The notes beneath the pieces were generated by a model. That model ran no database searches and was not told where the DNA came from. It saw nothing but the letters and a program-made list of their open reading frames with translations. The position numbers and the translations under genes are program-made. A stretch of DNA of 64,000 nucleotides from Kalaharituber pfeilii (lineage: Eukaryota; Ascomycota; Pezizomycetes; Pezizales; Pezizaceae): assembly GCA_015179045.1 (NCBI GenBank), contig WHUZ01000143.1:1-64000 (forward strand), read 5' to 3'. This document shows positions 33,351 through 43,540 of the stretch, in pieces (within the stretch, counting starts at the first letter, position 1; each line of letters starts with the position of its first letter).

Positions 33351-34610
33351 TGAGCTTCCCTTGGGATATCTTGCAGCAAATCCTCTCAATTTTTAAGCCA
33401 TCCTTAGCAATCAGCTTGGATACACCGCCAGGAAGCGAAGACAGACTTACTAAACACCGGTTGTGAGTGTTTTATATGCTTCCCCTTGGAATTACCTATA
33501 ACCGAGGCTGCGTGAATCCTTTGCGTTTCTAGTCGTCGGCATGGCCTTATTATAGCGACTAATTATAAGTATTTACGAGAACTAGAAGGACCGGCGGTAC
33601 AATGTTGCTGTGTGAAGACCAGAGAGGTAAAGAACAAGGACAGGACAGGTATTTCCGCCTCGCCCAAGCTTGGAAATTTGCGTAATCAGAGGGCTGCAGG
33701 TCTGTTTCAGAATGGGCCTTATCGCGAACTGCTAGTGTCGCTGAGTTCGCGAGGTCATCAGTAACAAGAACTGCTTTTTTTTTTTTTTTTTTTTTTTTGT
33801 AACGAGGTTGCCATTATACCTTTGGAACGAAGTGTAGCTTATTTCGTCATAAGGGTACTCTATTTCCGCAGTGTGCTGTCACTTGACAGCAGCCAGTGAC
33901 GGCTTGGCAGTACCTCCAAGTGGCTACGCAGCCGTACTTTTACTCTGAGCACTCGTATGCATGCCAGTTGGGAGATAGCGATTGCGAGAGGGACGGCTAA
34001 CGTAAGCATGCGCTGAAGAAGGCCCCTTCCTCCGACCTGCCTACCCATCCTGGTTTCGTATACCCATCCGTCCTTCTCCGCCGTTGATCTTTCAGTGCCC
34101 ACTTGCACTGGCCTCTGACACTGCCAAAACGAACTCCTCACGTCCTTGCACCCTCCCCCTCAAGCTCTCTCAGCCTCCGGCTTATTGTTTTTTCCCGCAA
34201 TCAGATCCCGCAATCAGTTCACACGTGCAAGACCCGCGATTCACATCGTATTTCGTGCCTCCGGCTGGTAGCCTGTATCCGTGTAAGCGACCCCCCCCAA
34301 AAAAAAACAAATAAGAGATGATCTTCCTGCCTCCTCGGCAGTGCTGATTCAACGACCTTGTGTGCAACCTTCGTACCACAGCACCTGTTAATCCCATACG
34401 GTTGCCCTTCCATGGCCATGGCAAACAGGCCGTTATGTGATATTAAGAGAGAAAAGAAAAAAAAAAAAAAAAACCGTATGGTTGCCCTCGTACCTACCGA
34501 GCTGCTTCCATATCCTGCTATGAAACTTTCGAATTGCGCAGGCGCGGATCACGGGTTGCGCGACATGGACGAAATGTCGTAAGGCGTGGTGGTTTGGACA
34601 CGGTAGGCGA
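33351..34610. other. No supported gene; tail-like remnants
   Basis: A poly(T) run at about 33776-33797 and a diverged tail-B-like end at 34409-34472 (CCATGGCAAACAGGCCGTTA, A-rich end) are visible. The remainder has only short unsupported frames. Sequence up to 34610 is the unique flank of the palindrome. Confidence 0.4.
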
Positions 34611-34835
34611 GCGCGGCAAGTCTGTACGCCAGACACACGTCCAGGGTCCAAGGCAATGGTAATGAGCAGCTTGCGAAGCAACCTAAACCCCGCACGCCAG
34701 GATAATCGTATATGCTTATCCCGACGGTACTTACCCACGGTCACTGGTAGTTCTACCTTTTGGTGCAACAGTTTGTGAAACGGTCAGTTAACAACGCGGA
34801 ATAGGTTCTCTTATGTACCTTGACCTCTCTATATA

Positions 34836-35224
34836 CAGTTTTCCCTTGCTATATAAAATCCGGCCTTTTTCGTCCGGTATAGCAAGGTTCCGTTATAAAA
34901 TAAAATGCTTGGCAGAATAGAATAGGGATGGGCAGCAAAAATAATGTAATTGGGAAGTGGACAGCCTAATTTAATTATGTAATGTTATGATAAGTTTAAT
35001 ACGCATCTGCAAGGTGAATGCAATGTGGGGTAGCCAAGATTGGACGTATTAGTGTTAGTGTATCCGGTATAGCAAATATTATTTGTATGGAGACAGGGGG
35101 GTAAGTGCCTGGCAATTCCTGTCCGGTCCGGTATTCTTCGTATGGGAGCGGGATGTAGCAACCTGAGAGCATCCGGTAACCAAGGTTTCCGGTACAACGA
35201 GTCCGGTATAGCAAGGGAAAACTG
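34836..35224. mobile_element. MITE CAGTTTTCCCTTGCTATA, left-arm copy
   Basis: This 389 bp element has CAGTTTTCCCTTGCTATA ends and TA flanks, and is related to 11254-11646. Because it occurs in both arms, it inserted before the palindrome formed. Confidence 0.85.
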
Positions 35225-35775
35225 TACTTTGAAGTCAATTGATGATGTGATTTTTTTGGACGTCATTTTCTTTCTACCAGAAAGTGATCCAATATGCTGG
35301 GAAATAAAATTTGAGAAGCACTTATATTATGGCGGTATTCTAAAAAAATTTTAACATTTGCTTCAATTCATTTTCTTGCGGAGAAATCAAGTAAGTAATA
35401 TTATACTCGAATGTCGCAGCGACGTAGATCTACAAATAATGGCAAACGCAAACGACAATGCAAACCAGTCGTCTCGCTCATGTACACTTTATTTAAATTT
35501 ACAAACACAAATCACCTCATACAATACTAGTAGCTCGTTATCCATAACGCAAGTCGAATTCCAACACTCCATTTTCGCAACAATAGCTCCATCTATCTAT
35601 CTATGCCCGCGTTGCGAAGTTCACTCCAAAACGCAACAACCTAAACCAAAATGGATACAATTTCCTAGCAACCCCAGCTGCCACAGTACCGCGTCCCTAA
35701 CCACGCACCTACGGACTAGCTGCCTGTGCCCCATTGGTAACCTTCCAGGGGACAATTCCATCCCTTATATACCCA

Positions 35776-37113
35776 CTAAGGGCATTTCGCCAAACCATCA
35801 GTCAACGCCTTCTTCTCATTTTCCGAAATGCTGAGGCTGTACTGAGTCTTCACATTGACCCATCGAATCAAGTATGCACAATGGAAGGGCTCTGTTCACC
35901 CCAAAGTCAGCGCATTCCCAAGGCAGGCCCAGGGCAGAAACACTTACTTGAAGTGGGCATCCACTGGTCCGGAGACCTGTCACCTTTACTCCTGTTCTCC
36001 CCCAATGACACCGTGAGAAGCTCGAGGCCGTCATAGTCATTTGCGAACGCTCTGAGGCGAGTTGCGGGCCAGGCATGCGCGCCAGAGATCCAAGCGTCTT
36101 TGAGTGGGACGAGATGGTCAACGTCCTGTGATTTTCATGATGTGTCAGTCAGCGAGCGGCGAAACGTTGGGCCGAGGTAGACGAGATTATAAAACGTACA
36201 GCCTGCGAAGCTAAGGTGAGTGTTGTTCCCGAGTAGGGATCAAGCCATTTTCCGGTAGTCACAGTACATCCGGATGTTGGGTCTGCCCTACATCCAACAC
36301 ATCAGCCTAGTTGATCAAAACAAAACAAAACGACAGGAAAGACCAGTCTCATCGTGCAAACACTTACACTTGCGTCGCATCCCGCTTCAACACCGTCTCT
36401 CTAGTTGTGCACCCCAACGTCGTAGCCCAACCACCAAAAGACGACCTCTGGAACGTCGGGGCAGAGGCGTTTGCAGCCCGCACTGTCAATGCTGCCAGCT
36501 GTGTCTTTGCCACTGCGCTCGTGCTGATCTTGGCCTTTATCGCCGTAGGGCCCTTCTTAATCGGTTTCGCCGTAGGGCCCTTCTTAATCGGTTTCGCCGT
36601 AGGGTCCTTCTTAATCGGCTTCTTGCCCGGGGGCTTTTGCACTTTACCGGGGTTCTGGGGCCCCAGGACAGGGTTCTTAGTCCTGCCTGGGGCTTTTGTT
36701 TTTGGTGTGGTGGGGTTCTTCTTGGGCTGGCCTGGGGCTTTTGTTTTTGGCGTGGTGGGGTTCTTGGGGCGGACAGGGGCGGGAGCACGTCGGGCGAGCG
36801 GGGCGTCGACAACGAAGGTGTCATCACGGATGGCTAGACGCCTGAGGTGCTCTGATATATCATCTAGGTCATCTTCTACATCCTCCACATCGTCATTGTC
36901 TTTGTCAAAATCGTCATAGTCTTCATCATCGAAGGTGCTGGCAAAACCAGGCGCGCCGCCGGAACCGCTGTGGTGGCCCTTGTGATAGGAGCCAACATCA
37001 ATGTCGTCTTCGAATTCTGCAATTGCGTCTGTAGAAGGAGGAATGGCTTTTCCTCGGGCGAGCGAGGCAGTGAAGCCTAGGAGGGCAATGAGCAGAACGG
37101 AGCGGAACTGCAT
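35776..37113 (-). CDS. Secreted HNH nuclease (GmrSD C-terminal/DUF1524 type), left copy
   Basis: This is the mirror image of the gene at 40888-42225. Exons, 5' to 3' on minus, are 37113-36368, 36287-36200, 36125-35948 and 35891-35776, giving 375 residues. It differs from the right copy by at least Lys for Glu at about residue 71 and Val for Ala in the Lys/Pro-rich region (about 154). Exons, splice sites and catalytic region all look intact, so both copies may be expressed. The genes converge on the outside: each promoter faces the palindrome centre and each 3' end faces the outer border. See the right copy for domains. Confidence 0.85.
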
Positions 37114-37461
37114 GTTTGACAACTTGAGGACTGTTAATTGAGAGGTAACTTTAAAGTGGTATAGGCCTGAATGTACAAATCAACGAAAGTTTCAACAATG
37201 GAAACTCTGCAAACAAAAATAAAGCAAGAAGCAATCGGTAAATGGACGACTGAGAAGTGAAAGAAGAACGTAAAGGAATCAACAATCTGGACCCGCCAAA
37301 TTGTTTGAGTACGTGTTGGTCCGTTGGGGTGATCGGTAGCTGGCCAGGAATTCAAGTGAGCGGAATGGAGCAACCTATATAGTGACTTGGAGGCCACGCA
37401 CAGTTGAAACCATTTTGGGCTTGTCTGCGACATTTCGAGGCCGACACACTCACCGTTGCTA

Positions 37462-37499
37462 TTTTTTTTTTTTTTTTTTTATATATATATTTCATTACT
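37462..37499 (-). mobile_element. Minimal tail-A insertion (38 bp) with TSD
   Basis: CTCACCGTTGCTA (37449-37461) and CTCACCGTGGCTA (37500-37512) flank 19 T, a short AT repeat and the last ~9 nt of tail A (TTCATTACT). It is the shortest retro-insertion in the window. The mirror copy is at 40502-40539. Confidence 0.75.
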
Positions 37500-37823
37500 C
37501 TCACCGTGGCTAGCTTTTCTTCTACCGTTACTACAAGCAACCCGTACATAACCCAGCATCGGTAGGACACTTAGAGGCAGTGCATGCGTACTATAAGCCC
37601 GTGTCTGCAGAAACGTAGAACGCTTACCAGGTTCGGAAAGTTTCAACACTGTAATGCAACCGCACGACCTACATGATGTGTATACGGAGCTCACTTGCCC
37701 AGCTGATTATTACTTACCGATCGCGGATATTGTCGACGTCATGACATAGCCATCGTAGTACCGATACTTCTATATACGAAGCTTGCTAGAATCACTGGGC
37801 AGTGAGTTACCAAAATAACCCTA

Positions 37824-37861
37824 CCATGGCGAACAGCTGCAAGCGGGGTTACGTGAAATAA
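37824..37861 (+). mobile_element. Tail-B sequence without poly(A)
   Basis: CCATGGCGAACAGCTGCAAG then CGGGGTTACGTGAAATAAT, with no following A run. It is probably an old insertion that has lost its poly(A). A mirrored copy lies at 40140-40177. Confidence 0.6.
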
Positions 37862-38143
37862 TCGCTCACATAAGCAAGGAGACGCGACATGGTTTAGGTG
37901 TGGGGCAATCTACCTAAGCTAGGCTCGGTTACCTTTCACCGGGGGCTCGGTAATGCAGATCTCGGTGTGCTGGGACCACGAATCGGTAACACCCCGTCGC
38001 ATGTTGGCCAACTGCACTAAAACGAACGTTTCCATTATTACTATATGTACACATCGAAAAAATCAACTATGAAATGGAAATACAGATACTGCAGGCTGCC
38101 GAAGGAATTCATGAATGACAAAATCTCAAATACTAATACTTGT

Positions 38144-38210
38144 ACTAGCCGGATTCAAAAGTGTTCGGACAAACTGAGGCTTTTCGGTAACACTTTCAAA
38201 TCCGGCTAGT
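38144..38210. mobile_element. 67 bp micro-element with TIR ACTAGCCGGATTCAAAAGTG
   Basis: The ends ACTAGCCGGATTCAAAAGTG and their complement (one gap) enclose only about 24 bp. The termini read as a Tc1/mariner-like end pair with the transposase deleted. Mirrored at 39791-39857. Confidence 0.65.
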
Positions 38211-38487
38211 GATCGATCGCAGTGAATATGAAGTTGCCTAACACAAACCAGCATTGTTCACGACCGCGTAGCAGCAATGTAGCTTTTACAAGGCGCTTTC
38301 TCAATACGGCGCCCAAAATTGCCCTAACAAATACCGTCTTATCGCGCGCAGGTCACGTCCTGCAAATTCCGCCCTGTAGCAGCTGTCCGTCTTCCATTGT
38401 CATCAGCAGTGTAGTAACCCTGCATATCTCACACATTACCATTTACGGCTTATCCCTTAAAGCCACCACCAGCAAACTGCAGACCAT

Positions 38488-38551
38488 GCCCTGCCTTGGC
38501 GAACAGCTGCATGTGGGGTCACGTGAAATAAAAAAAAAAAAAAAAAAAAAA
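38488..38551 (+). mobile_element. Tail-B insertion cut at its poly(A) by the palindrome junction
   Basis: The insertion at 39442-39513 is mirrored here, but the downstream target duplication expected after poly(A) is missing; the sequence changes to TTCAATCCTGG at 38552. The palindrome's left inner breakpoint therefore lies in the poly(A) run. Confidence 0.8.
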
Positions 38552-39439
38552 TTCAATCCTGGCGAGAGAGACCTGTTATACTTGTTTAGTTAAGCTCAGG
38601 TTGCAGGACTACTTGGCACTTCAGCCCTTTAGCTCAGGCGCAAGCTATATCAAATGCGACTGGGTTCAATCCGGCGCGAGGCGTAACCAGCAGTACTTAC
38701 GACGAGTGGCCGCGATTCCTGTTCCTATGGTGCCGGCAGCTTAGTACCAACACCTTGTAACATTTCGCTCGACCATTAGTCAGCAGCTTTTTTTCGCTTT
38801 TCTTTACTCCTTTGAGTTAGTAACCATCTCTCATACAAAATGTCCTCTTTTATTTTCCTATTCGCATGTGCAGTTTTTTTTTTTATTTTTTTCTGATCTC
38901 GTAGAATTGTTCGCAATAGCAAATACTATAGATTTACGAGATTTAAAATTCCAGATCTATAGTTGTGGTGTTGTGGATACATAATTTGTCACCCCCTTGA
39001 TTTGGTGTCGGTACTAAGCTGCCGGCACCATAATTCGGCCCACAATATTTCTATGACGTCTCTCCTTCGTCTACAAAACAATAAGTGAGCACTCATATAG
39101 AGCTAGTGGAATTACAAGGTCAAGTAGGAAATAATATGTATTTAATATCTCATTTTAATTCTGTTCGATGTTCGATCACTTTCAGTACTTATTACTATCT
39201 ACTTACTATTGGTGTCAAAAATATTTAGAGTTTGTCAAACAAGTAAAGTTTTTATCAACATAAGCATTGGAAGTCACTTTACAACTACAGGAGTTTAAGT
39301 AAATACCGACGAGAAGTAAGTGCAAAATCAAACGTCTGAAGGGCTGTTTGATTAACTGCTCGCCGATATTTGTCGCTCATCATATGGTATATGCTATGTA
39401 TAACAGATAGCTCGGGCAGATTACGAGAATATGGTCTGC

Positions 39440-39449
<10 letters not shown>
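38552..39449. other. Palindrome spacer
   Basis: 898 bp of single-copy DNA between the arms. It holds a 303 bp TIR element (38728-39030) and a stretch with Pol III A-box-like TTAGCTCAGGCG (38629) and B-box-like GGGTTCAATCC (38662). No gene was found. Confidence 0.7.
38728..39030. mobile_element. 303 bp MITE in the palindrome spacer
   Basis: Terminal repeats TGGTGCCGGCAGCTTAGTAC (about 27 bp, one mismatch) are flanked by TA on both sides. The interior is AT-rich and non-coding. Its centre (38879) is distinct from the palindrome centre (39000.5). Confidence 0.82.
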
Positions 39450-39473
<24 letters not shown>

Positions 39474-39513
39474 TTCACGTGACCCCACATGCAGCTGTTC
39501 GCCAAGGCAGGGC
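39442..39513 (-). mobile_element. Tail-B-only insertion with TSD
   Basis: ATGGTCTGCAG flanks 72 bp of poly(T) plus tail B (39431-39441 and 39514-39524). This intact version in the right arm identifies the right side as the older configuration. Confidence 0.85.
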
Positions 39514-40887
39514 ATGGTCTGCAGTTTGCTGGTGGTGGCTTTAAGGGATAAGCCGTAAATGGTAATGTGTGAGATATGCAGGGTTACTACACTGCTGATG
39601 ACAATGGAAGACGGACAGCTGCTACAGGGCGGAATTTGCAGGACGTGACCTGCGCGCGATAAGACGGTATTTGTTAGGGCAATTTTGGGCGCCGTATTGA
39701 GAAAGCGCCTTGTAAAAGCTACATTGCTGCTACGCGGTCGTGAACAATGCTGGTTTGTGTTAGGCAACTTCATATTCACTGCGATCGATCACTAGCCGGA
39801 TTTGAAAGTGTTACCGAAAAGCCTCAGTTTGTCCGAACACTTTTGAATCCGGCTAGTACAAGTATTAGTATTTGAGATTTTGTCATTCATGAATTCCTTC
39901 GGCAGCCTGCAGTATCTGTATTTCCATTTCATAGTTGATTTTTTCGATGTGTACATATAGTAATAATGGAAACGTTCGTTTTAGTGCAGTTGGCCAACAT
40001 GCGACGGGGTGTTACCGATTCGTGGTCCCAGCACACCGAGATCTGCATTACCGAGCCCCCGGTGAAAGGTAACCGAGCCTAGCTTAGGTAGATTGCCCCA
40101 CACCTAAACCATGTCGCGTCTCCTTGCTTATGTGAGCGATTATTTCACGTAACCCCGCTTGCAGCTGTTCGCCATGGTAGGGTTATTTTGGTAACTCACT
40201 GCCCAGTGATTCTAGCAAGCTTCGTATATAGAAGTATCGGTACTACGATGGCTATGTCATGACGTCGACAATATCCGCGATCGGTAAGTAATAATCAGCT
40301 GGGCAAGTGAGCTCCGTATACACATCATGTAGGTCGTGCGGTTGCATTACAGTGTTGAAACTTTCCGAACCTGGTAAGCGTTCTACGTTTCTGCAGACAC
40401 GGGCTTATAGTACGCATGCACTGCCTCTAAGTGTCCTACCGATGCTGGGTTATGTACGGGTTGCTTGTAGTAACGGTAGAAGAAAAGCTAGCCACGGTGA
40501 GAGTAATGAAATATATATATAAAAAAAAAAAAAAAAAAATAGCAACGGTGAGTGTGTCGGCCTCGAAATGTCGCAGACAAGCCCAAAATGGTTTCAACTG
40601 TGCGTGGCCTCCAAGTCACTATATAGGTTGCTCCATTCCGCTCACTTGAATTCCTGGCCAGCTACCGATCACCCCAACGGACCAACACGTACTCAAACAA
40701 TTTGGCGGGTCCAGATTGTTGATTCCTTTACGTTCTTCTTTCACTTCTCAGTCGTCCATTTACCGATTGCTTCTTGCTTTATTTTTGTTTGCAGAGTTTC
40801 CATTGTTGAAACTTTCGTTGATTTGTACATTCAGGCCTATACCACTTTAAAGTTACCTCTCAATTAACAGTCCTCAAGTTGTCAAAC

Positions 40888-42225
40888 ATGCAGTTCCGCT
40901 CCGTTCTGCTCATTGCCCTCCTAGGCTTCACTGCCTCGCTCGCCCGAGGAAAAGCCATTCCTCCTTCTACAGACGCAATTGCAGAATTCGAAGACGACAT
41001 TGATGTTGGCTCCTATCACAAGGGCCACCACAGCGGTTCCGGCGGCGCGCCTGGTTTTGCCAGCACCTTCGATGATGAAGACTATGACGATTTTGACGAA
41101 GACAATGACGATGTGGAGGATGTAGAAGATGACCTAGATGATATATCAGAGCACCTCAGGCGTCTAGCCATCCGTGATGACACCTTCGTTGTCGACGCCC
41201 CGCTCGCCCGACGTGCTCCCGCCCCTGTCCGCCCCAAGAACCCCACCACGCCAAAAACAAAAGCCCCAGGCCAGCCCAAGAAGAACCCCACCACACCAAA
41301 AACAAAAGCCCCAGGCAGGACTAAGAACCCTGCCCTGGGGCCCCAGAACCCCGGTAAAGTGCAAAAGCCCCCGGGCAAGAAGCCGATTAAGAAGGACCCT
41401 ACGGCGAAACCGATTAAGAAGGGCCCTACGGCGAAACCGATTAAGAAGGGCCCTACGGCGATAAAGGCCAAGATCAGCACGAGCGCAGTGGCAAAGACAC
41501 AGCTGGCAGCATTGACAGTGCGGGCTGCAAACGCCTCTGCCCCGACGTTCCAGAGGTCGTCTTTTGGTGGTTGGGCTACGACGTTGGGGTGCACAACTAG
41601 AGAGACGGTGTTGAAGCGGGATGCGACGCAAGTGTAAGTGTTTGCACGATGAGACTGGTCTTTCCTGTCGTTTTGTTTTGTTTTGATCAACTAGGCTGAT
41701 GTGTTGGATGTAGGGCAGACCCAACATCCGGATGTACTGTGACTACCGGAAAATGGCTTGATCCCTACTCGGGAACAACACTCACCTTAGCTTCGCAGGC
41801 TGTACGTTTTATAATCTCGTCTACCTCGGCCCAACGTTTCGCCGCTCGCTGACTGACACATCATGAAAATCACAGGACGTTGACCATCTCGTCCCACTCA
41901 AAGACGCTTGGATCTCTGGCGCGCATGCCTGGCCCGCAACTCGCCTCAGAGCGTTCGCAAATGACTATGACGGCCTCGAGCTTCTCACGGTGTCATTGGG
42001 GGAGAACAGGAGTAAAGGTGACAGGTCTCCGGACCAGTGGATGCCCACTTCAAGTAAGTGTTTCTGCCCTGGGCCTGCCTTGGGAATGCGCTGACTTTGG
42101 GGTGAACAGAGCCCTTCCATTGTGCATACTTGATTCGATGGGTCAATGTGAAGACTCAGTACAGCCTCAGCATTTCGGAAAATGAGAAGAAGGCGTTGAC
42201 TGATGGTTTGGCGAAATGCCCTTAG
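40888..42225 (+). CDS. Secreted HNH nuclease (GmrSD C-terminal/DUF1524 type), right copy
   Basis: Exons 40888-41633, 41714-41801, 41876-42053 and 42110-42225 join to 375 residues. Donors are GTAAGTG, GTACGTT and GTAAGTG; introns are 80, 74 and 56 bp. Residues 1 to about 20 form a signal peptide (MQFRSVLLIALLGFTASLAR). A very acidic stretch at 61-85 and dibasic sites at 91-92 and 108-109 suggest a Kex2-processed pro-region. A Lys/Pro-rich linker (110 to about 195) contains two or three copies of a KPIKKGPTA unit. The C-terminus has the HNH-type core: GCTVTTGKWLDPYSG, DVDHLVPLKDAW (His282), NDYDGLELLTV and ENRSKGDRSPDQW, plus Cys residues that could pair. Fungal secreted DUF1524 proteins of this pattern are common; nuclease activity is inferred from the family. 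I chose the ATG at 40888 because it starts the signal peptide. Confidence 0.88.
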
Positions 42226-42776
42226 TGGGTATATAAGGGATGGAATTGTCCCCTGGAAGGTTACCAATGGGGCACAGGCAGCTAGTCCGTAGGTGCGTGG
42301 TTAGGGACGCGGTACTGTGGCAGCTGGGGTTGCTAGGAAATTGTATCCATTTTGGTTTAGGTTGTTGCGTTTTGGAGTGAACTTCGCAACGCGGGCATAG
42401 ATAGATAGATGGAGCTATTGTTGCGAAAATGGAGTGTTGGAATTCGACTTGCGTTATGGATAACGAGCTACTAGTATTGTATGAGGTGATTTGTGTTTGT
42501 AAATTTAAATAAAGTGTACATGAGCGAGACGACTGGTTTGCATTGTCGTTTGCGTTTGCCATTATTTGTAGATCTACGTCGCTGCGACATTCGAGTATAA
42601 TATTACTTACTTGATTTCTCCGCAAGAAAATGAATTGAAGCAAATGTTAAAATTTTTTTAGAATACCGCCATAATATAAGTGCTTCTCAAATTTTATTTC
42701 CCAGCATATTGGATCACTTTCTGGTAGAAAGAAAATGACGTCCAAAAAAATCACATCATCAATTGACTTCAAAGTA

Positions 42777-43165
42777 CAGTTTTCCCTTGCTATACCGGAC
42801 TCGTTGTACCGGAAACCTTGGTTACCGGATGCTCTCAGGTTGCTACATCCCGCTCCCATACGAAGAATACCGGACCGGACAGGAATTGCCAGGCACTTAC
42901 CCCCCTGTCTCCATACAAATAATATTTGCTATACCGGATACACTAACACTAATACGTCCAATCTTGGCTACCCCACATTGCATTCACCTTGCAGATGCGT
43001 ATTAAACTTATCATAACATTACATAATTAAATTAGGCTGTCCACTTCCCAATTACATTATTTTTGCTGCCCATCCCTATTCTATTCTGCCAAGCATTTTA
43101 TTTTATAACGGAACCTTGCTATACCGGACGAAAAAGGCCGGATTTTATATAGCAAGGGAAAACTG
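42777..43165. mobile_element. MITE CAGTTTTCCCTTGCTATA, right-arm copy
   Basis: The mirror of 34836-35224, with the same TA flanks. Confidence 0.85.
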
Positions 43166-43390
43166 TATATAGAGAGGTCAAGGTACATAAGAGAACCTAT
43201 TCCGCGTTGTTAACTGACCGTTTCACAAACTGTTGCACCAAAAGGTAGAACTACCAGTGACCGTGGGTAAGTACCGTCGGGATAAGCATATACGATTATC
43301 CTGGCGTGCGGGGTTTAGGTTGCTTCGCAAGCTGCTCATTACCATTGCCTTGGACCCTGGACGTGTGTCTGGCGTACAGACTTGCCGCGC

Positions 43391-43540
43391 CGCCCAGTCC
43401 ATCACCTCCGCCAACGTTCTCCCCCCACCTTATATACTCGCTTATGATTTAATGTAATAGTGATCTATCATACAGCCAGCTAAGCAATTTCCACAGTCTC
43501 CTATCCCCCTATGCAGTCATCTATGTACAAACAATAGTAC
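43391..43540 (-). mobile_element. Broken LINE 3' end and target DNA, duplicate of 4782-4930
   Basis: 43391 onward is the inverse of the region that at 4892-4930 holds the end of LINE ORF2 and upstream target DNA, including ATAAGCGAGTATATA. Here the LINE is cut after about 40 bp by the palindrome border. Confidence 0.75.

Larger units (their letters stand above)
34611..38551. repeat. Left arm of the 8.8 kb palindrome
   Basis: This 3941 bp arm pairs with 39450-43390 (paired positions sum to 78001 throughout). The arms differ by only a few bases; two coding changes are seen in the nuclease gene. The inner end lies in the poly(A) of a tail-B insertion. The outer end is at GCGCGGCAAG. Confidence 0.97.
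39450..43390. repeat. Right arm of the 8.8 kb palindrome
   Basis: The mirror of 34611-38551. The outer end at 43390 joins directly to the last codons of a LINE ORF2 (minus orientation), a sequence that is intact at 4892-5089. Confidence 0.97.

Noticed and set aside
35358..35834. 158-residue frame near the nuclease 3' end (mirrored at 42167-42643)
   Set aside because: It overlaps the last exon of the nuclease gene antisense and shows no domain.
36274..36919. Long open frames antisense to the nuclease genes (also 41082-41727)
   Set aside because: They arise from the Lys/Pro-rich and acidic codons of the nuclease gene read backwards, and have no start context or domain.
38629..38672. tRNA gene or tRNA-derived SINE head in the palindrome spacer
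   Set aside because: A-box-like TTAGCTCAGGCG and B-box-like GGTTCAATCC are present, but the B box lacks one base, there is no matching acceptor stem, and the anticodon arm is too short.
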